Below, piece by piece: positions 34,963 to 46,279 of a stretch of 64,000 bases of DNA. The DNA comes from Acorus gramineus (Eukaryota; Streptophyta; Magnoliopsida; Acorales; Acoraceae), in assembly GCA_030737835.1 (NCBI GenBank), contig JAUJYN010000019.1, positions 1,944,433-2,008,432 on the forward strand, in the 5' to 3' direction. The notes under the pieces were generated by a model, which did not search any database, was not told where the DNA came from, and saw only the letters and a list, made by a program, of their open reading frames with translations. Every line of letters begins with the position of its first letter. Positions within the stretch are counted from its first letter, which is position 1. Both the position numbers and the translations under genes were made by a program.

Positions 34963-35093
34963 ATTAAGGGGCCTTGCAGGGTCAGCGTTGAGACCCGGGC
35001 TAGGGTACTCCGTGTTCCTTGTTTGGTTGTCGGGGTATCCTATATCGGGACCTCATGGTGCCCTGCCAAGGTTTCTTTTCCCAGTCAAGGAAT
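34963..35093 (+). repeat. 130-bp LTR module inside pol
   Basis: ATTAAGGGGCCTTGC, then GAGACCCGGGCTAGGGTACT, GTGTTCCTTGTTTGGTTG and GGTTTCTTTTCCCAG match the module present in most LTR copies, for example 31919-32041 and 39159-39283. The second element has it in pol at 7008-7132(-). Confidence 0.85.
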
Positions 35094-35774
35094 ACCTTAG
35101 AAGCATCAAATTAATGGTGGATTTTTCCCTCTCACTTGGAAGGTGCTGTAGCGAGTGGTGATGCGTACGATCGGGATTGGGTGCATCCTATTGCAGCTTA
35201 GTGGGCGATCGCTTGTGGACTGGGTTCCATAGTGACACCTGGAGTCGCTTCGATATATCATTTTGTGTTGTAGCTGCCCGGTTGAGGCCAAAGCCCTGTG
35301 GGGTGCTCCCAGATGCTGTGCTTGTTGGTGCGCCCATATGGCAGAGATAGCGGGCGGGGGAGGCTACCAGGTAGAGGCCACACCGGGAGAGTGCTGCTAA
35401 ATTATGTCGAGAGCGTGGACTCCCCGTGATGAATCTGCCCATGGAGTGCAGGATGCCGGAGTTCCAAGGGTTGTAGATGAGCGGCCTATCTCTGGCGGCA
35501 TGTAAGCACAGTTGAGGATACTGTCGCGTTTTGCCCCACATTGGTCGAAAATAAGGAGACGCGATGCTAGCGTTCGTGATGGGACTCAACCGCCTATCAG
35601 ATAGATGACGTCGCATAGGCATTGTCGAGGTTCGACGACCCCCCTTAATGCGTGTCTTGTGGATTAAGTACAGTTGAGCGGCTTACCTAGTGTGTAAGTG
35701 TTATCATGAGCGCCAACCATGCTCGAGGAGCAGAATCTGAACTTAATTGTTCGTGGTGTTGTTTTGATCTCCCC
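35094..35774 (+). other. Degenerate internal sequence with weak LTR similarity
   Basis: Around 35275-35440 there are worn versions of the LTR-like block (GGGAGGCTACCAGGTAGAGGC, GAGAGCGTGGA). No coding frame could be followed. Confidence 0.5.
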
Positions 35775-37135
35775 GTGGAGGTTGAAGATCAATTACCTTT
35801 GCCGCGAATCGATGATCTATTGGACCAGCTCTGGGAGCGAGTGTCTGCTGTTAGATCGATCTTCGCACAAGGGTACCACAAGTCGGAGATCCGAGAGTTG
35901 GACATCCCGTAGATGGCCTTTCGTGACCGTTCAGGCACTACGAGTTTTAAGTACTGCCGTCGAGGTTGACGAATGCGCCGGATGCCTTCGTGGATCTCAA
36001 AAGTTTTATTGGGTTTCCGAGGACTACTTTGGGGTAGTCTTTGTTGAGTTTGCTGTGGTGTGATGATAAGGTGATGTGGGTGACCTTGTTTCCCCAGGTT
36101 TGCATGCCCTCAGGCAAAGTTCGAGAATCATCATCGCGTGGAAAGCGTCAGTCCATCGAGATTCCTCAGTGGACGTGGGAGTGGGTTATCAGGGATTGTT
36201 GCAAACTCGTTAATGTCACGTTCGGGTCACGACGCCGTCTAGGTGATCATTGACCGACTGACTAAGTCCGCGTTTCCCTCCCTATCAGACTGATTGAGTC
36301 TCTGGACGCCTTGACGTGGGTTTTCACCTTCGCGATTGTTCGTCTTCATGGCACTCCAGTCGATGCTATTTTCGGTTGAGACGCGAGGGTTACTTTGAGG
36401 TTGTGGCGCAGCCTTTGGCGCGAGCCTCCATTTAAGTATAGCGTTTCATCGCCGATGGACAGCCAGTCAATGAGGACGATTCGGACCTTGGAGGACATGC
36501 TATGTGCCTGCGTGCTCGATGATGAGGGCAGTTGGGTGAGGCACCACCCATTTGTTGGGGTATGCCTGCAAGCGACTGCCATTCGAGCACCCAGATGGAT
36601 CTGTGAAGGGCACTCTACAGGCGCAGTTTCATACCTCCCTTGTGTTGGGACGGTTGTGAAGCGCCAGTTGGAGGGGCCATAAGTTAGTTGTTTGACCTTG
36701 CGGTGGCCTAGTTGGTTCGTGTGTATATCTGCACCTCCCAGAACCGACAGAGGGCTACCCAGGTCATCGTCGCCAGGGGCTTACCTTTGGGTTTTGGCGA
36801 CCATATTTTCAGAAGGTGTCCTGGTTTAGGGGCACCCTCTGTTTCGACGTTCGGGGCAAGCTGAGTTTGCTCTTTAATGGGACCATTTCTCGTCATTGAG
36901 TGGATTGGGGAGGTGGCTTATCATGTAGCCTTTCCCTTACAGCTGGTTCATGCCCACGACGTCGTCCTTGTCCCATGGCCGAGGCGTTATGTCCACGATC
37001 CTGCTCAGTCTTTCTGTTCGACCGCCTCATCCTCGAGGTGGATTTGTCGTTCGTGGAGCAGTGGATCGAGGTCAGGGACAAGCATGAGAAGAGGCTCCAC
37101 GCTAAGACTGTTCCTTTGATTGCAGTGGGTTGGTA
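35775..37135 (+). pseudogene. Decayed second reverse transcriptase, integrase and chromodomain-like region
   Basis: [13 protein letters not shown], then GYHKSEIRELDIP, repeats the reverse transcriptase block already present at 33842. Integrase traces follow: [48 protein letters not shown], then GPFLVIEWIGEVAYHVAF and RRYVHDPA of the C-terminus. Stops and frameshifts occur throughout. Integrase normally inserts the cDNA; nothing here could do so. Confidence 0.82.
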
Positions 37136-37236
37136 GCGCCAGTCCGGTGCGAAGACCACTTGGGAGCAAAGGTCTAAGCTTGATACTTTCGGTCTTCCCT
37201 TTTGGGTTTCCTTAAATTTCGAGGACTAAATTTCCT

Positions 37237-37249
37237 AAGGGGGGAAGAA
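37237..37249 (+). other. Polypurine tract of the complete element
   Basis: AAGGGGGGAAGAA directly precedes the 3' LTR. Confidence 0.88.
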
Positions 37250-40200
37250 TGTTGTGTCTGTGTCATTTGGAGCGCTCTGTTTGAAGATTTGGGTACATAA
37301 TTTTTTTCCTAAGTTATGTATTCCTGATTTGGTATTTGGATTTGATTTTGTTAAAATCCAAGATGAAGAGGTTTAATTATGATTTTATTATGAGATGTCC
37401 AGTTTTGAGTTAGCTTTCGCACAGAAGTGGAATTAGATCAACTGGATTCTTGTAGTAAAAGTTATGGGTATTTTTCCAAGTATACCCCGGGGATGGAAAT
37501 TCTGGCAGCAGCCCTGTTCCATGTTTGGCTCTAATTTCGGAATAGCTGGAGGGATTATCTGATCTTGCCATGAACATGAAAGTTGTAGATAATCTTCTTA
37601 GCTTTCCATCGGTTTTGGAATTAAGCAATTCGGAGCTGTATCGGGGAAGTTATGGCTGTTCCAGTGAAGCTTGCGCAGAATTTCTAGTCAAGGGGCGACT
37701 TAGTAATTCCCCCTTAGATATTTGATAAATATCTCTTCTCCACTCTCTTCCCCTCCCAAAAATCCCACGAGTAGCTTTTCTTGCCTCTCTTTCTCTTTTC
37801 ATTTGCCCCCCCCCCCCCCCATGTGTTTGATGAAAGGTCTCAAAGAGAAGGAAGAGGTGGTTGAGGAAGTGGTGGTTGATCTTGTGTTCTTGTGTTGATG
37901 TTGTTTGTTCCCCTCTCTCTCAAGCTTCTTTGCATGGAATCCCCCCCCCCCTGTTTTGCTGCCATGGAGGGCTGAGGAGGCCGAGGAGTGGTGGTGGTGG
38001 TCTCGGTGGCGGCGTTTCGGTGCGCGAAGGGCCCCCGAACCTCCCCCTTTTGTTCCCCCTCCAAGGTGAGCTCCTCCCCTTCTTTTCTTGGTTTTCTTGG
38101 CTTAAGGGGTTGGTTGGGGAGTCATGCAAGCTAGGTAGAGGTGTTACGGTGTGTGTGAGGGGTTGGGATGGGTGAAAATGAGGTTGGGATGGCTTGGGTG
38201 CGCGCTGGGGGCGGTCTGCGCGCGCGCAGGCAGGCGCTGGCGGGCACAGTCGGGCGCGCAGTCGCGCGCGGGTGCGTGCACGCGGGTGCAGGCATGAGCG
38301 GGGGTGCGAGCAGGCGCGCGCGGGCGGGGGTGCGCGCGGGCGTGCGCGCGCGCGGGCAGGGCGCCTGGGCACTGCGCCTTTGTGCGAGGCAGGGCACCTG
38401 GGCAGTGCGCCTGGGCGCGGAGCTGGGGACCAGTGCGCGCGCGTGCGTGCGCGTCCGTGCGTGCGCGTGCTGGGGCGTGCGCGGGGTGCTGCGCGTGGGG
38501 CGCGGGCTGGACGGGCGGTGCGCGCGAGCGCGCGCGAGCATGCGCGTGCGTGCGGCAGCACGTCGGGGCACACGGGCAGGCATGCGGCAGTGCGCCGATG
38601 GTGCCGGGGTGTGTGCGCGCGTGCGCATTCGTGTGTGCGCGTGCGGGTGGCCGTGCGTATGGCTGCCCGGGGGTTCGGGAGTGAGTCGGGGTGCTCGGAC
38701 TCGCGTGCGTACGGGCCGTATGTACGTTTGTCCGAGTGTTGGGTATTTTTGGTGTATTTTAGTGGTATTTATGTATTTTACTCACCGAGTTGATTACCCT
38801 GTCTTGCAGATCTTGACGGACGGTCACGCGATGACCCGGGTGTTGGTGAGTGGAACAACCCAACCCAGTAGGGAGGTGCTATATGCACTTGGGCGTGTAC
38901 CGTCCTCCCCTGGGGCACCGTAGTTAATATTAACTGATTAATATGTAATCTGTGCAATCATGATTAGTGTGTAGAATGTATGCCACCCTAGCCTTGTATG
39001 TTAGGGACTTGCACCCTTAGGATATGTGTAAGAGCCATGCATCCTGTCACCTTGTTATCATGCTAGGAAAGCCTCGACCTATGCATGCGTCCTATTAGTT
39101 TGATTTATTAAATTAAATGCAAACTTATGATATTTTTAGCATGCCTTGGGGAATATTAAGGGGGCCTTGCGAGGTCAACATTGAGACCCGGGCTAGGGTA
39201 CTCTGTGTTCCTTGTTTGGTTGGCGGGATGTCCTATATCGGGACCTCAGGTTGCCCTCCCAAGGTTTCTTTTCCCCATTATCATATATGTTTCCCCGCAT
39301 CTTAGTTATGCGCCCTGGATGAATTCTGAAGAATTCATGTCATTAGAGTTGTTAACATGTGTTGTCGGCGGATCCGAGTGGATCATATGCGTATGGATAG
39401 GCTGTTCTGTTCCCTTCGTTGGATCCGTGTAGAGACTGCCCCGGCGTTAGAAAGGCTGTCCCGTGCAGGGGCTCCCATCAGTAGGCACCTCCTGATTTGG
39501 GAAGGACTGTGCTGAATGTGGGAGTGGCCAAGCGGCCTACGGAGTGGGGAGAGACTATCGGTGGACAAAGGGTGACCAACAGCCTAGTCAGTCCCAATAT
39601 CCTATGTCACCTATTGAGGGGTGAGGGTGAGGGTGTGGTGGGTCGGCGATGTAGCGACCCACTGGTTTGTGTAATTGTGGACCAAGGATGATTATCAGCT
39701 TAGTAAGTCCCAATATCCTATGTCACCTATTGAGGGGTGAGGGTGAGGGTGAGGGTGTGGTGGGTCGGCGATGTAGCGACCCACTGGATTTGTGTAGTTC
39801 CTGCCACTTTGAGGCTTAAATAATGAGGTTGTGGTTAATATAAATTGTGATGCATGGGTTGTGCTATTCACTGAGCGTGTGGCTCACCCCTCGCATATAT
39901 TATTCTCCAGTGTTGTCTGAGTCGGATCTGAAGGAGGAGCTCCCCGAGGGACTTCATCAGTAGCGGAGTAGCACCACGTCCCGCGAGTATCAGAGGCTAT
40001 CAACATCCCTTTTGATTGTATGTATTATTCCGTGCTTGGGCACGCGGTTGTATTATATTTGGATGGCGTTGTATATATATTGGCTCTCATAGGACAGTTG
40101 ATTATGTATCGAGTCTGTAATATGTTTTTGAATTACAGACTCAGTCTTTTAGCTTCCGCTATTTGTGTATATATCCTATCAGCTTCATTGTTGTCTGTGT

Positions 40201-40301
40201 TGTCATATTGATGTTATTTAGGGTATGTTATTGACCTCCTGTTTAGACTGCTGATATCATATATACACTTGCCGCGTCCCGGGGATGCCCGGGGCGTGAC
40301 A
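37250..40301 (+). repeat. 3' LTR of the complete element
   Basis: It runs from TGTTGTGTCTGTGTC to GGGCGTGACA, 3052 bp. It carries the same ordered parts as the 5' LTR: GC core (about 38200-38650), 36-nt segment 38810-38845, module 39159-39283, repeat units 39587-39786 and 53-nt segment 39911-39963. Its C-run after GCATGGAAT is two bases shorter than in the 5' LTR, which breaks the candidate first exon frame. Confidence 0.94.
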
Positions 40302-41330
40302 ATCAGCTATAGGGTTGGACAACCGTCGAGAAAGCCGCAAACCCCCACGGTGGAGGGGATCACACAAGTCTCGGCACTATACCCGAACAGAGCGCGGGTA
40401 CTTGATCAAGACCATCTCCGAGACAGTATCCAACTGGCTCATCCGGATATATGCCGCCTCGGCAAACCAATCAAAACTTTACTCCCCGATCAGTACCCGC
40501 CCCCGTGCCGACACGACAAAGCCCGGTAATCCAAAGCCCTTCAGTCCAAAACCCCATATTTCAAAACCAGGGTCAATCCAGAACTCCCCCTACCTACTCT
40601 GCTCCCCCAAGAGCACAAAACTTAGCTCCTAGGCAACCTACAAAGGTCCCTGTCAATGAGGTCAACCCTCCAACATTTTATGGCCCAAGACGAGTAGGAA
40701 AGAGAGACTCTTACCCATCTCTCTCAGAAACCTTGACAAATATCTTTAGGGTAATGATGGACACCAACAGTGTCTCTCTCCCTATAGCCAACCCCCACTC
40801 CCAGAAGTTAAAACTACACGTTACTGCCAGTACCATCAACAGCATGGTCACCCTGTAGAACAATGCATAGTTTTTTGGGATTTTATCTACGATCTAAATG
40901 ATGACAGGCGCCTTGATTGGGCCATGATCAAAAGCCATCTAAGCCAGGGTAATCCCACTCGCCAAGCCACAAAGCCACTTGGCATATTCTCTAACCCTAT
41001 GCTAGATCACAACCAAGCTTCCACTTCCAGAGCCCACATTGTCAACATGGTTAGAAGGGGGAGACATCTGTCGCCAGAACCAAGCAGCTCGTAGAGCACC
41101 ACCGACGGTAGTTTGTCAGAAGGATTTGAGGAGGAAGGCCAAGAAGAACCTCTCCAGCTGAACCTCGACGATCACGACCTTGCCATATTATATGGTGAGG
41201 AGGACCAAGTAGTCCCTGCCATGGTTGAAGTCATCAACCTAGAATCAGATGAGAGCAGACTAGATAACCCAGAGGAAGAAGAAGAGGAGGAGCCATTCTA
41301 GGAGGTCCCCGAAGGAGCAAACAAAGAACC
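40302..41330 (+). pseudogene. gypsy gag, C-terminal part, continuing from 29984
   Basis: Starting with the duplicated ATCAG, the gag linker continues (SYRVGQPSRKPQTPTVEG) in several frames. A zinc-knuckle-like YCQYHQQHGHPVEQC is readable near 40829-40873, followed by FIYDLNDDRRLDWAMI and an acidic stretch (DNPEEEEEEEP). Frameshifts and stops separate the pieces. Confidence 0.75.
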
Positions 41331-41415
41331 CGAGGAGGGGGAATGTACTTCGGATGATCTGCATCCGGACGACAATGGGTCCTCCACTGATACAGTAGAC
41401 AGCCCCTGCTGCCCA

Positions 41416-42605
41416 ATGACCATCTCCTTTACCAACAAAGACCTTCCTGATCGAAGGCTACCAGTATATCCCCTCCATGTTTGCGGGGGACTCCAGGCCA
41501 TCCCACTAAACAACATTTTCATCGATCTAGGGTCAGGGATGAATATCATGACTTGTTCCACCTACCAGGAAATGCCCAAGCGAGGCCGCCCCTTTGTTCA
41601 GCCAGTACACTCCACTATCCAAGCTTTCAACCATTCTGGAAAGACCATCTACGGTCCCAGAATATTCGAGCTGGCCATTGGTCCCCTGATTTGCGAGACG
41701 GAGTGCTTTGTGGTTGACATTGACACGAGATACCCTCTAATGCTGGGGCGGCCATGGTTAGACAATATCCAGGCCATCTGCTCCCCAAGAAATCAATGTC
41801 TCCGACTACCATTCATGGGCCACATACTGACCATCTGGGGGGAAGCACGCCTCAGGTATGAAAACGAAGATAACTAGGTCTTACATAATATGTTTGCATT
41901 AACCTTACACCCAGGTATTGAGTCCGAAGGCAACATCCCACCCGGATCCCCTTACAACAACCACTTCCCCTTGGAAGAAATGGCCGGGGCCATGAACTCT
42001 GTAAGCAACCACGTACAATCCAATCTAATCGCCTTCCTCCCGCATGAAGTCGCCAGAACCGGGGCCCGCTCCGTGCCCCTCACAATCACTGCAAGTCTCG
42101 AAGGGAGGGAATTCAGGCACATTCCCATACATACGGGAGCGGAAACCAATGTCCTAATTTATTCCGCTTACCAAAAGCTTGAAGGCGAGGTCCCCAGGCT
42201 AGAACCATCGGATGAGTTCATCTATGCTTTTGACAGCACACGCAAAAACACTTGCGGGCTAGTTACTCTCTCACTTTAGATCGGCCCGGTAGCCACAATC
42301 GTCAACTGCATGGTCATGGACATCCGATCCCCTCATCCCCTAATTGTCGGAAGGACGTGGCTCAACAGCATCGAAGCTGTCTCATCTACCCAGCACCAGT
42401 GCCTCTGCTTCCCGTATCACAGAGAAGTGGTGTCTGTTTGGGGAGAGGCACACTTCAAAGGAGCACGAGTCCTCAACTGAACCATCTGCGCCACGCACAT
42501 CAAGTGGGAGATGTACTCGTACAGAATGAAGAATTACTCGCCCAAAGATATGCTTGATTAGGGGTGAAAACCCAAGAGGACAAGAGAAGAAGAAGGAGCT
42601 GAACC
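41416..42605 (+). pseudogene. Two tandem retropepsin-like domains of the older gypsy element
   Basis: The first domain (41416-41877) has IFIDLGSGMNIM where retropepsins have an Asp-Thr/Ser-Gly motif, then YPLMLGRPWLDNI and a CLRLPF / IWGEA end. The second (41890-42605) has IPIHTGAETNVL, with His in place of catalytic Asp, then after a stop at 42277 HPLIVGRTWLNSI and QCLCFPY / VWGEAHF. The parallel order of motifs shows tandem duplication of one domain. Neither has an intact catalytic motif. Protease would cut the gag-pol polyprotein. Reverse transcriptase of this element is absent because an LTR begins at 42606. Confidence 0.78.
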
Positions 42606-43923
42606 TGTTATATATGTGTCACTTTTAACCTTGTAACCGTTGGACCATTCTGGCAGTTTTTCATTTTTTTCGTTTTTCGATCAGAACCGCTAAAATTTTG
42701 GACTGTTAGCTATTGTCCTGTGTTTGAGGACTCCGATTGAAAATCTAACTGCATATTATGTGTCCTGGTGCCATTCTAAGCCACTCATGAAAATTTTATC
42801 GAATTTCGGTAACGTTTCAGAATTTCACAGTTCCGGGGCGTATCCGGGTTTTGACCGAGCGAGAAGTCATTGGGAGAGTTGACTTGGTCAAAGTGGGCCC
42901 ATAGACTTGGTCAACCCCTTTTTTTTTATTTGTGGTTGGGTTGACCCAAGTCAAAACCCACTTAAGTCACCTAATCCTCTCCTAATCCTAGTTAACCCTA
43001 ATTTAAGTGAGGTTGACTTATATAATGAGATCTAAAAAGTTGCTCCCCACTATTCATCATCTTCCCCACTTGTTTTCTCTCTCCCCCTCTCTCTTTTTCT
43101 TGATTTAGAGCTAGTTAGAGGGCTTGGATCTCAAAACCCAAAGAAGAGAAAGGTAAGGTGAGCTCCCGATCTATCCACCGGTGGTTTCGGATTTGAATTC
43201 CGGTGTGTTTAGCCCCTCCTCACACCCTCTTTTCTCCTCAGATTTCAGCCCTTCTTTGGCTAGGAGGAGATCTAGGTGGTGGTGGTCCTTGTGGAGGTAT
43301 TTCGGTGCCCGAAGAGCTCCCGGTTCCCTTCCCTACCTTTCCTCTCCTAGGGTAAGGCTTCTTCCCTTCCTTTTCTTGTTAGATGTATGTTAGGGGGTTG
43401 TTTTGAGTGAGGATGGCTATTGGTGGCAGTGGGTGGCTGTCGGCGGCGGTTGGTGGCCGTGGGAGGCCATGGGTGGCCGTCGGGCAGATAGGAGAGCTGT
43501 CCCGGGTGGGCTCGGGCAGCAGGCAGGGCTCGGGCAGCAGGTAGGCGGTGCTCGGGCTGGCAGGCGAGCAGTGCTTGGGCTCATCGGCAGTGCGCGCGGG
43601 CGAGCAGCGCGGGCAGGCTGGCAGGCGCACTGGGCGCGTGCTGCCAGACGCGTTGGGCGCGTGTTGCCGGGTGTGCGCGTGGGCGCTGGGCGCAGAGGTT
43701 GGACACGGATGTTGGGTGCTGGTCGCGAGCGCTGGGCGCAGAGGCTGGTCGCGGGCGCTGGGCGCAGAGGCTGGTCGCGGGTGCTGGGCGCCGGGCACGG
43801 GCGCTGGGCGCTGGGCGCCGTGCGGGCAGAGAGCGCGCGGAGCGCTGCGCAGGGGCGCAGGGCATGCTGTGCGCGTGGAGTGGTGAGCGGGTGGTGTGCG
43901 GGTGTTGCGCGGAGGGTGCGGTG
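42606..43923 (+). mobile_element. Truncated long LTR (5' portion)
   Basis: It starts TGTTATATATGTGTC, with a TATA-like TTATATAA at 43018-43025, GTAAGG after CCTAGG near 43353, and the start of the GC core. It is cut at 43923 by the start of another LTR in the same orientation. Confidence 0.85.
43018..43025 (+). promoter_or_regulatory. TATA-like box in LTR
   Basis: TTATATAA lies about 410 bp into the LTR, ahead of a CTCTCTCC-rich leader. The equivalent place holds TATATATAAG at 46331-46340. Position and sequence suit the element's RNA polymerase II promoter. Confidence 0.55.
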
Positions 43924-46279
43924 TGTTATATATGTGTCACTTTTAACCTTCTGGTAACCGTTGGGACATTCTGGCAGTCTTTTGATTTTTTCATTTTTCG
44001 GTCGGAACCGCTAAAATTTCGGGCTGTTAGCTATATCCCTGAGATTGAGGGCTCCGATTGAAAATCTAACTGCATATTATGTGTCCTGGTGCCATTCCAA
44101 GCCGCTCACGAAAATTTCGTCGAATTCCGGTACGTTTCAGAATTTCACAGTTCCGGGGTGTATCCAGGTTTTGACCGAGCGAGAAGTCATTGGGAGACTT
44201 TGACTTGGTCAATGGGGACCTTGACTTGGTCAATTGGTTTTGGCTTTTAGTGTGGTTGGGTTGACTAGGGTCAAACCTCACCTAAGTTAACCTAAACCTA
44301 GCTTAAGCCCTAATTAAGTTTGGTTAACCCTAATTAAGTGGGGTTTGACTTATTTAAAGAAAGCTAAAATGTGCTCTTCACTATTCATTGTCTTCTCCAA
44401 CTCTTTTTCTCTCTCCCCCTCTCTCTTTTTCAAGCTTTTGAGCCACCTAGGGTCCTCAAAGCTTAAAACCTAAATCATAGAAAGGCTAGATCGGGTCCCG
44501 ATCTACGCCCCGGTGTTCTCGGATTCGAATTCCGAGAAGTTTGGCCCCTTCATCCCCCCTCTTTTCTCCCCTGATTTGGGCCATTTTGAGGGCCAAGGGA
44601 GATCCCGGCGTTGGAGGCCTTTGGGGAGAGGTTTCGGTGCGCGGAGAGCAACCGAGCATCCTTGCTTTCCCTTGGTAAGCCCTTTTTCCTCTCTTTCCTT
44701 GCATAGATGCTTGTTAGGATGATGGATTTGGGGTTGGGAGGCGGTCGGTGGCTGTGGGTGGCTGTTGGAGGTGGTTGGGGGTGGTCGGAGGCCATGGGTG
44801 GCCGGTGGTTGGTGGTGGAGGTGCTCGGACAAGGTGTTGGGCTGTCCCGGGCAGGATGCCAGGAGTGGCAGTGCTGTTCCGGGCAGTTAGCAGGGCTGGC
44901 TGGGCTGGCTCGTGTTAGCTGTGCGCGCTGGTAGGCCGGGCAGGCAGGCTGCGCGAGCATGCAGGCAGGGCGGACCGGTTGGGCAGAGAGGTTAGTAGTC
45001 TCGGGTAGCAGGCAGCACAGGCAGCGCATCAGGCAAGCGGGCAGTGCTCGAGCAGCAGGCGATCGGTACTCGGGCCACTCGGCGATGCGCGCAGGCAGGC
45101 AGCGCGGGCAGGCTGGCAGGCGCGCTGGGCGCGCGTTGCCCGGCGTGCGCATGGGCGCTGGGTGAGGGTCTCGGATGCTGGGCGCTGGGTGTGCTGGGCG
45201 AGGGTGCTGGGGCGCTGGGCGCTGAGCACTGTGTAGGAGCATGCGCGCGGGGCGCTGGGCAGAGGCGCAGGCGTGCGCGCGGTGAGGTGAGCAGCGGATG
45301 CGCGCGGGTGGGTGCGCGTGCGGGGCACTGCGCTGGGGCGCAGTGCGCGCGGGTGCACCGGTGCGGGGCTGGTCGAGCGGAAGGTGCGAGGGGGCGGGGT
45401 GCGCGCGCGGGGCGCTGCGCTGGGGCGCAGTGCGCACGGGTGCACCCAGGGCTAGGCGAGCTGTTGGTCGAGTGGGTGATGCGAGCGGTGGTGCGCGCGA
45501 GGTGCGCGCGGGGCGAGGCGCTGGGCGCGCGGGGCATACGGTGTGCACTCGGGCCAGCGCGGGGCGTGCGGTGTGCGCACGGGTTGCTGCGCTGGGGCGC
45601 AGTGGACGCGCGGTGCACCCACGGAGCTCGCCGGCGTGTCCAGGCGGCGAGTAGGGGCCCGGCGGTGCGCCTGAGTGCGCGGGCTGAGGCGCGGCGGTGC
45701 ATCCGGGGGCGAGTGGCCGTGCGGGTGGTTGCCGGGAGTGTGGGAGTGAGTCGGGGTGCTCGGGCTAACGTGCGTACAGGCCGTATGTACATTTGCCCGA
45801 GTGTTGGGTACTTTTAGAGTGTTTTTGTGTATTTTGTGGTATTTGTGGATTATACGCACCATATTAAATACCTGTCTTGCAGATTTTGACGGACGGTCGC
45901 GCGACGGCCCAAATACCGGTGAGTGGGATGATCCAACCCAGTAGGGAGGCGTTACATGCACTTGGGCATGTACCGTCCTCCCCTGGGGCACCATAGTAAA
46001 TATTAACCTGCTAATATGAAAACTATGTAAGCATGATAATCTGTAGTATGCATGTCACCCTAGATCGTATGCTAGGGACTTATACCCTTAGGACCCGTAT
46101 AAGAACCATGCACCCTGTTATCATGTTTCCATGCTAGGAAAGCCCCGACCGACGCATGTTCCTATTTAGTTTAATTTATTTAAATAAAACGCGAGCATGT
46201 GATTATTAGCCTGTCTTAGTGAATATTATAGGGGAGGGGCCTCGCGAGGACAGCGGTGAGACCCGGGCTAGGGTACTCC
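43924..46279 (+). mobile_element. Truncated long LTR (5' two thirds)
   Basis: It starts TGTTATATATGTG. Order: leader, GTAAGC near 44673, GC core (about 44940-45740), 36-nt segment 45883-45918, hairpin, and the first half of the 130-bp module. It breaks off after CTAGGGTACTCC at ~46279 where another LTR's leader begins. Confidence 0.85.

Larger units (their letters stand above)
29985..40301 (+). mobile_element. Complete long-LTR gypsy element, probably non-autonomous (TSD ATCAG)
   Basis: Both LTRs, PBS, polypurine tract and a perfect 5-bp duplication ATCAG (29980-29984 and 40302-40306) are present; total 10,317 bp. It sits inside gag of an older element. The internal region (33061-37249, 4.2 kb) is too short and broken for a working set: gag start only, LTR-like sequence, an intact reverse transcriptase segment, another LTR-like module, then decayed reverse transcriptase, integrase and chromodomain-like remains. 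The LTRs align end to end with scattered differences. An element this damaged yet cleanly inserted was probably mobilised by proteins of relatives. Confidence 0.93.
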
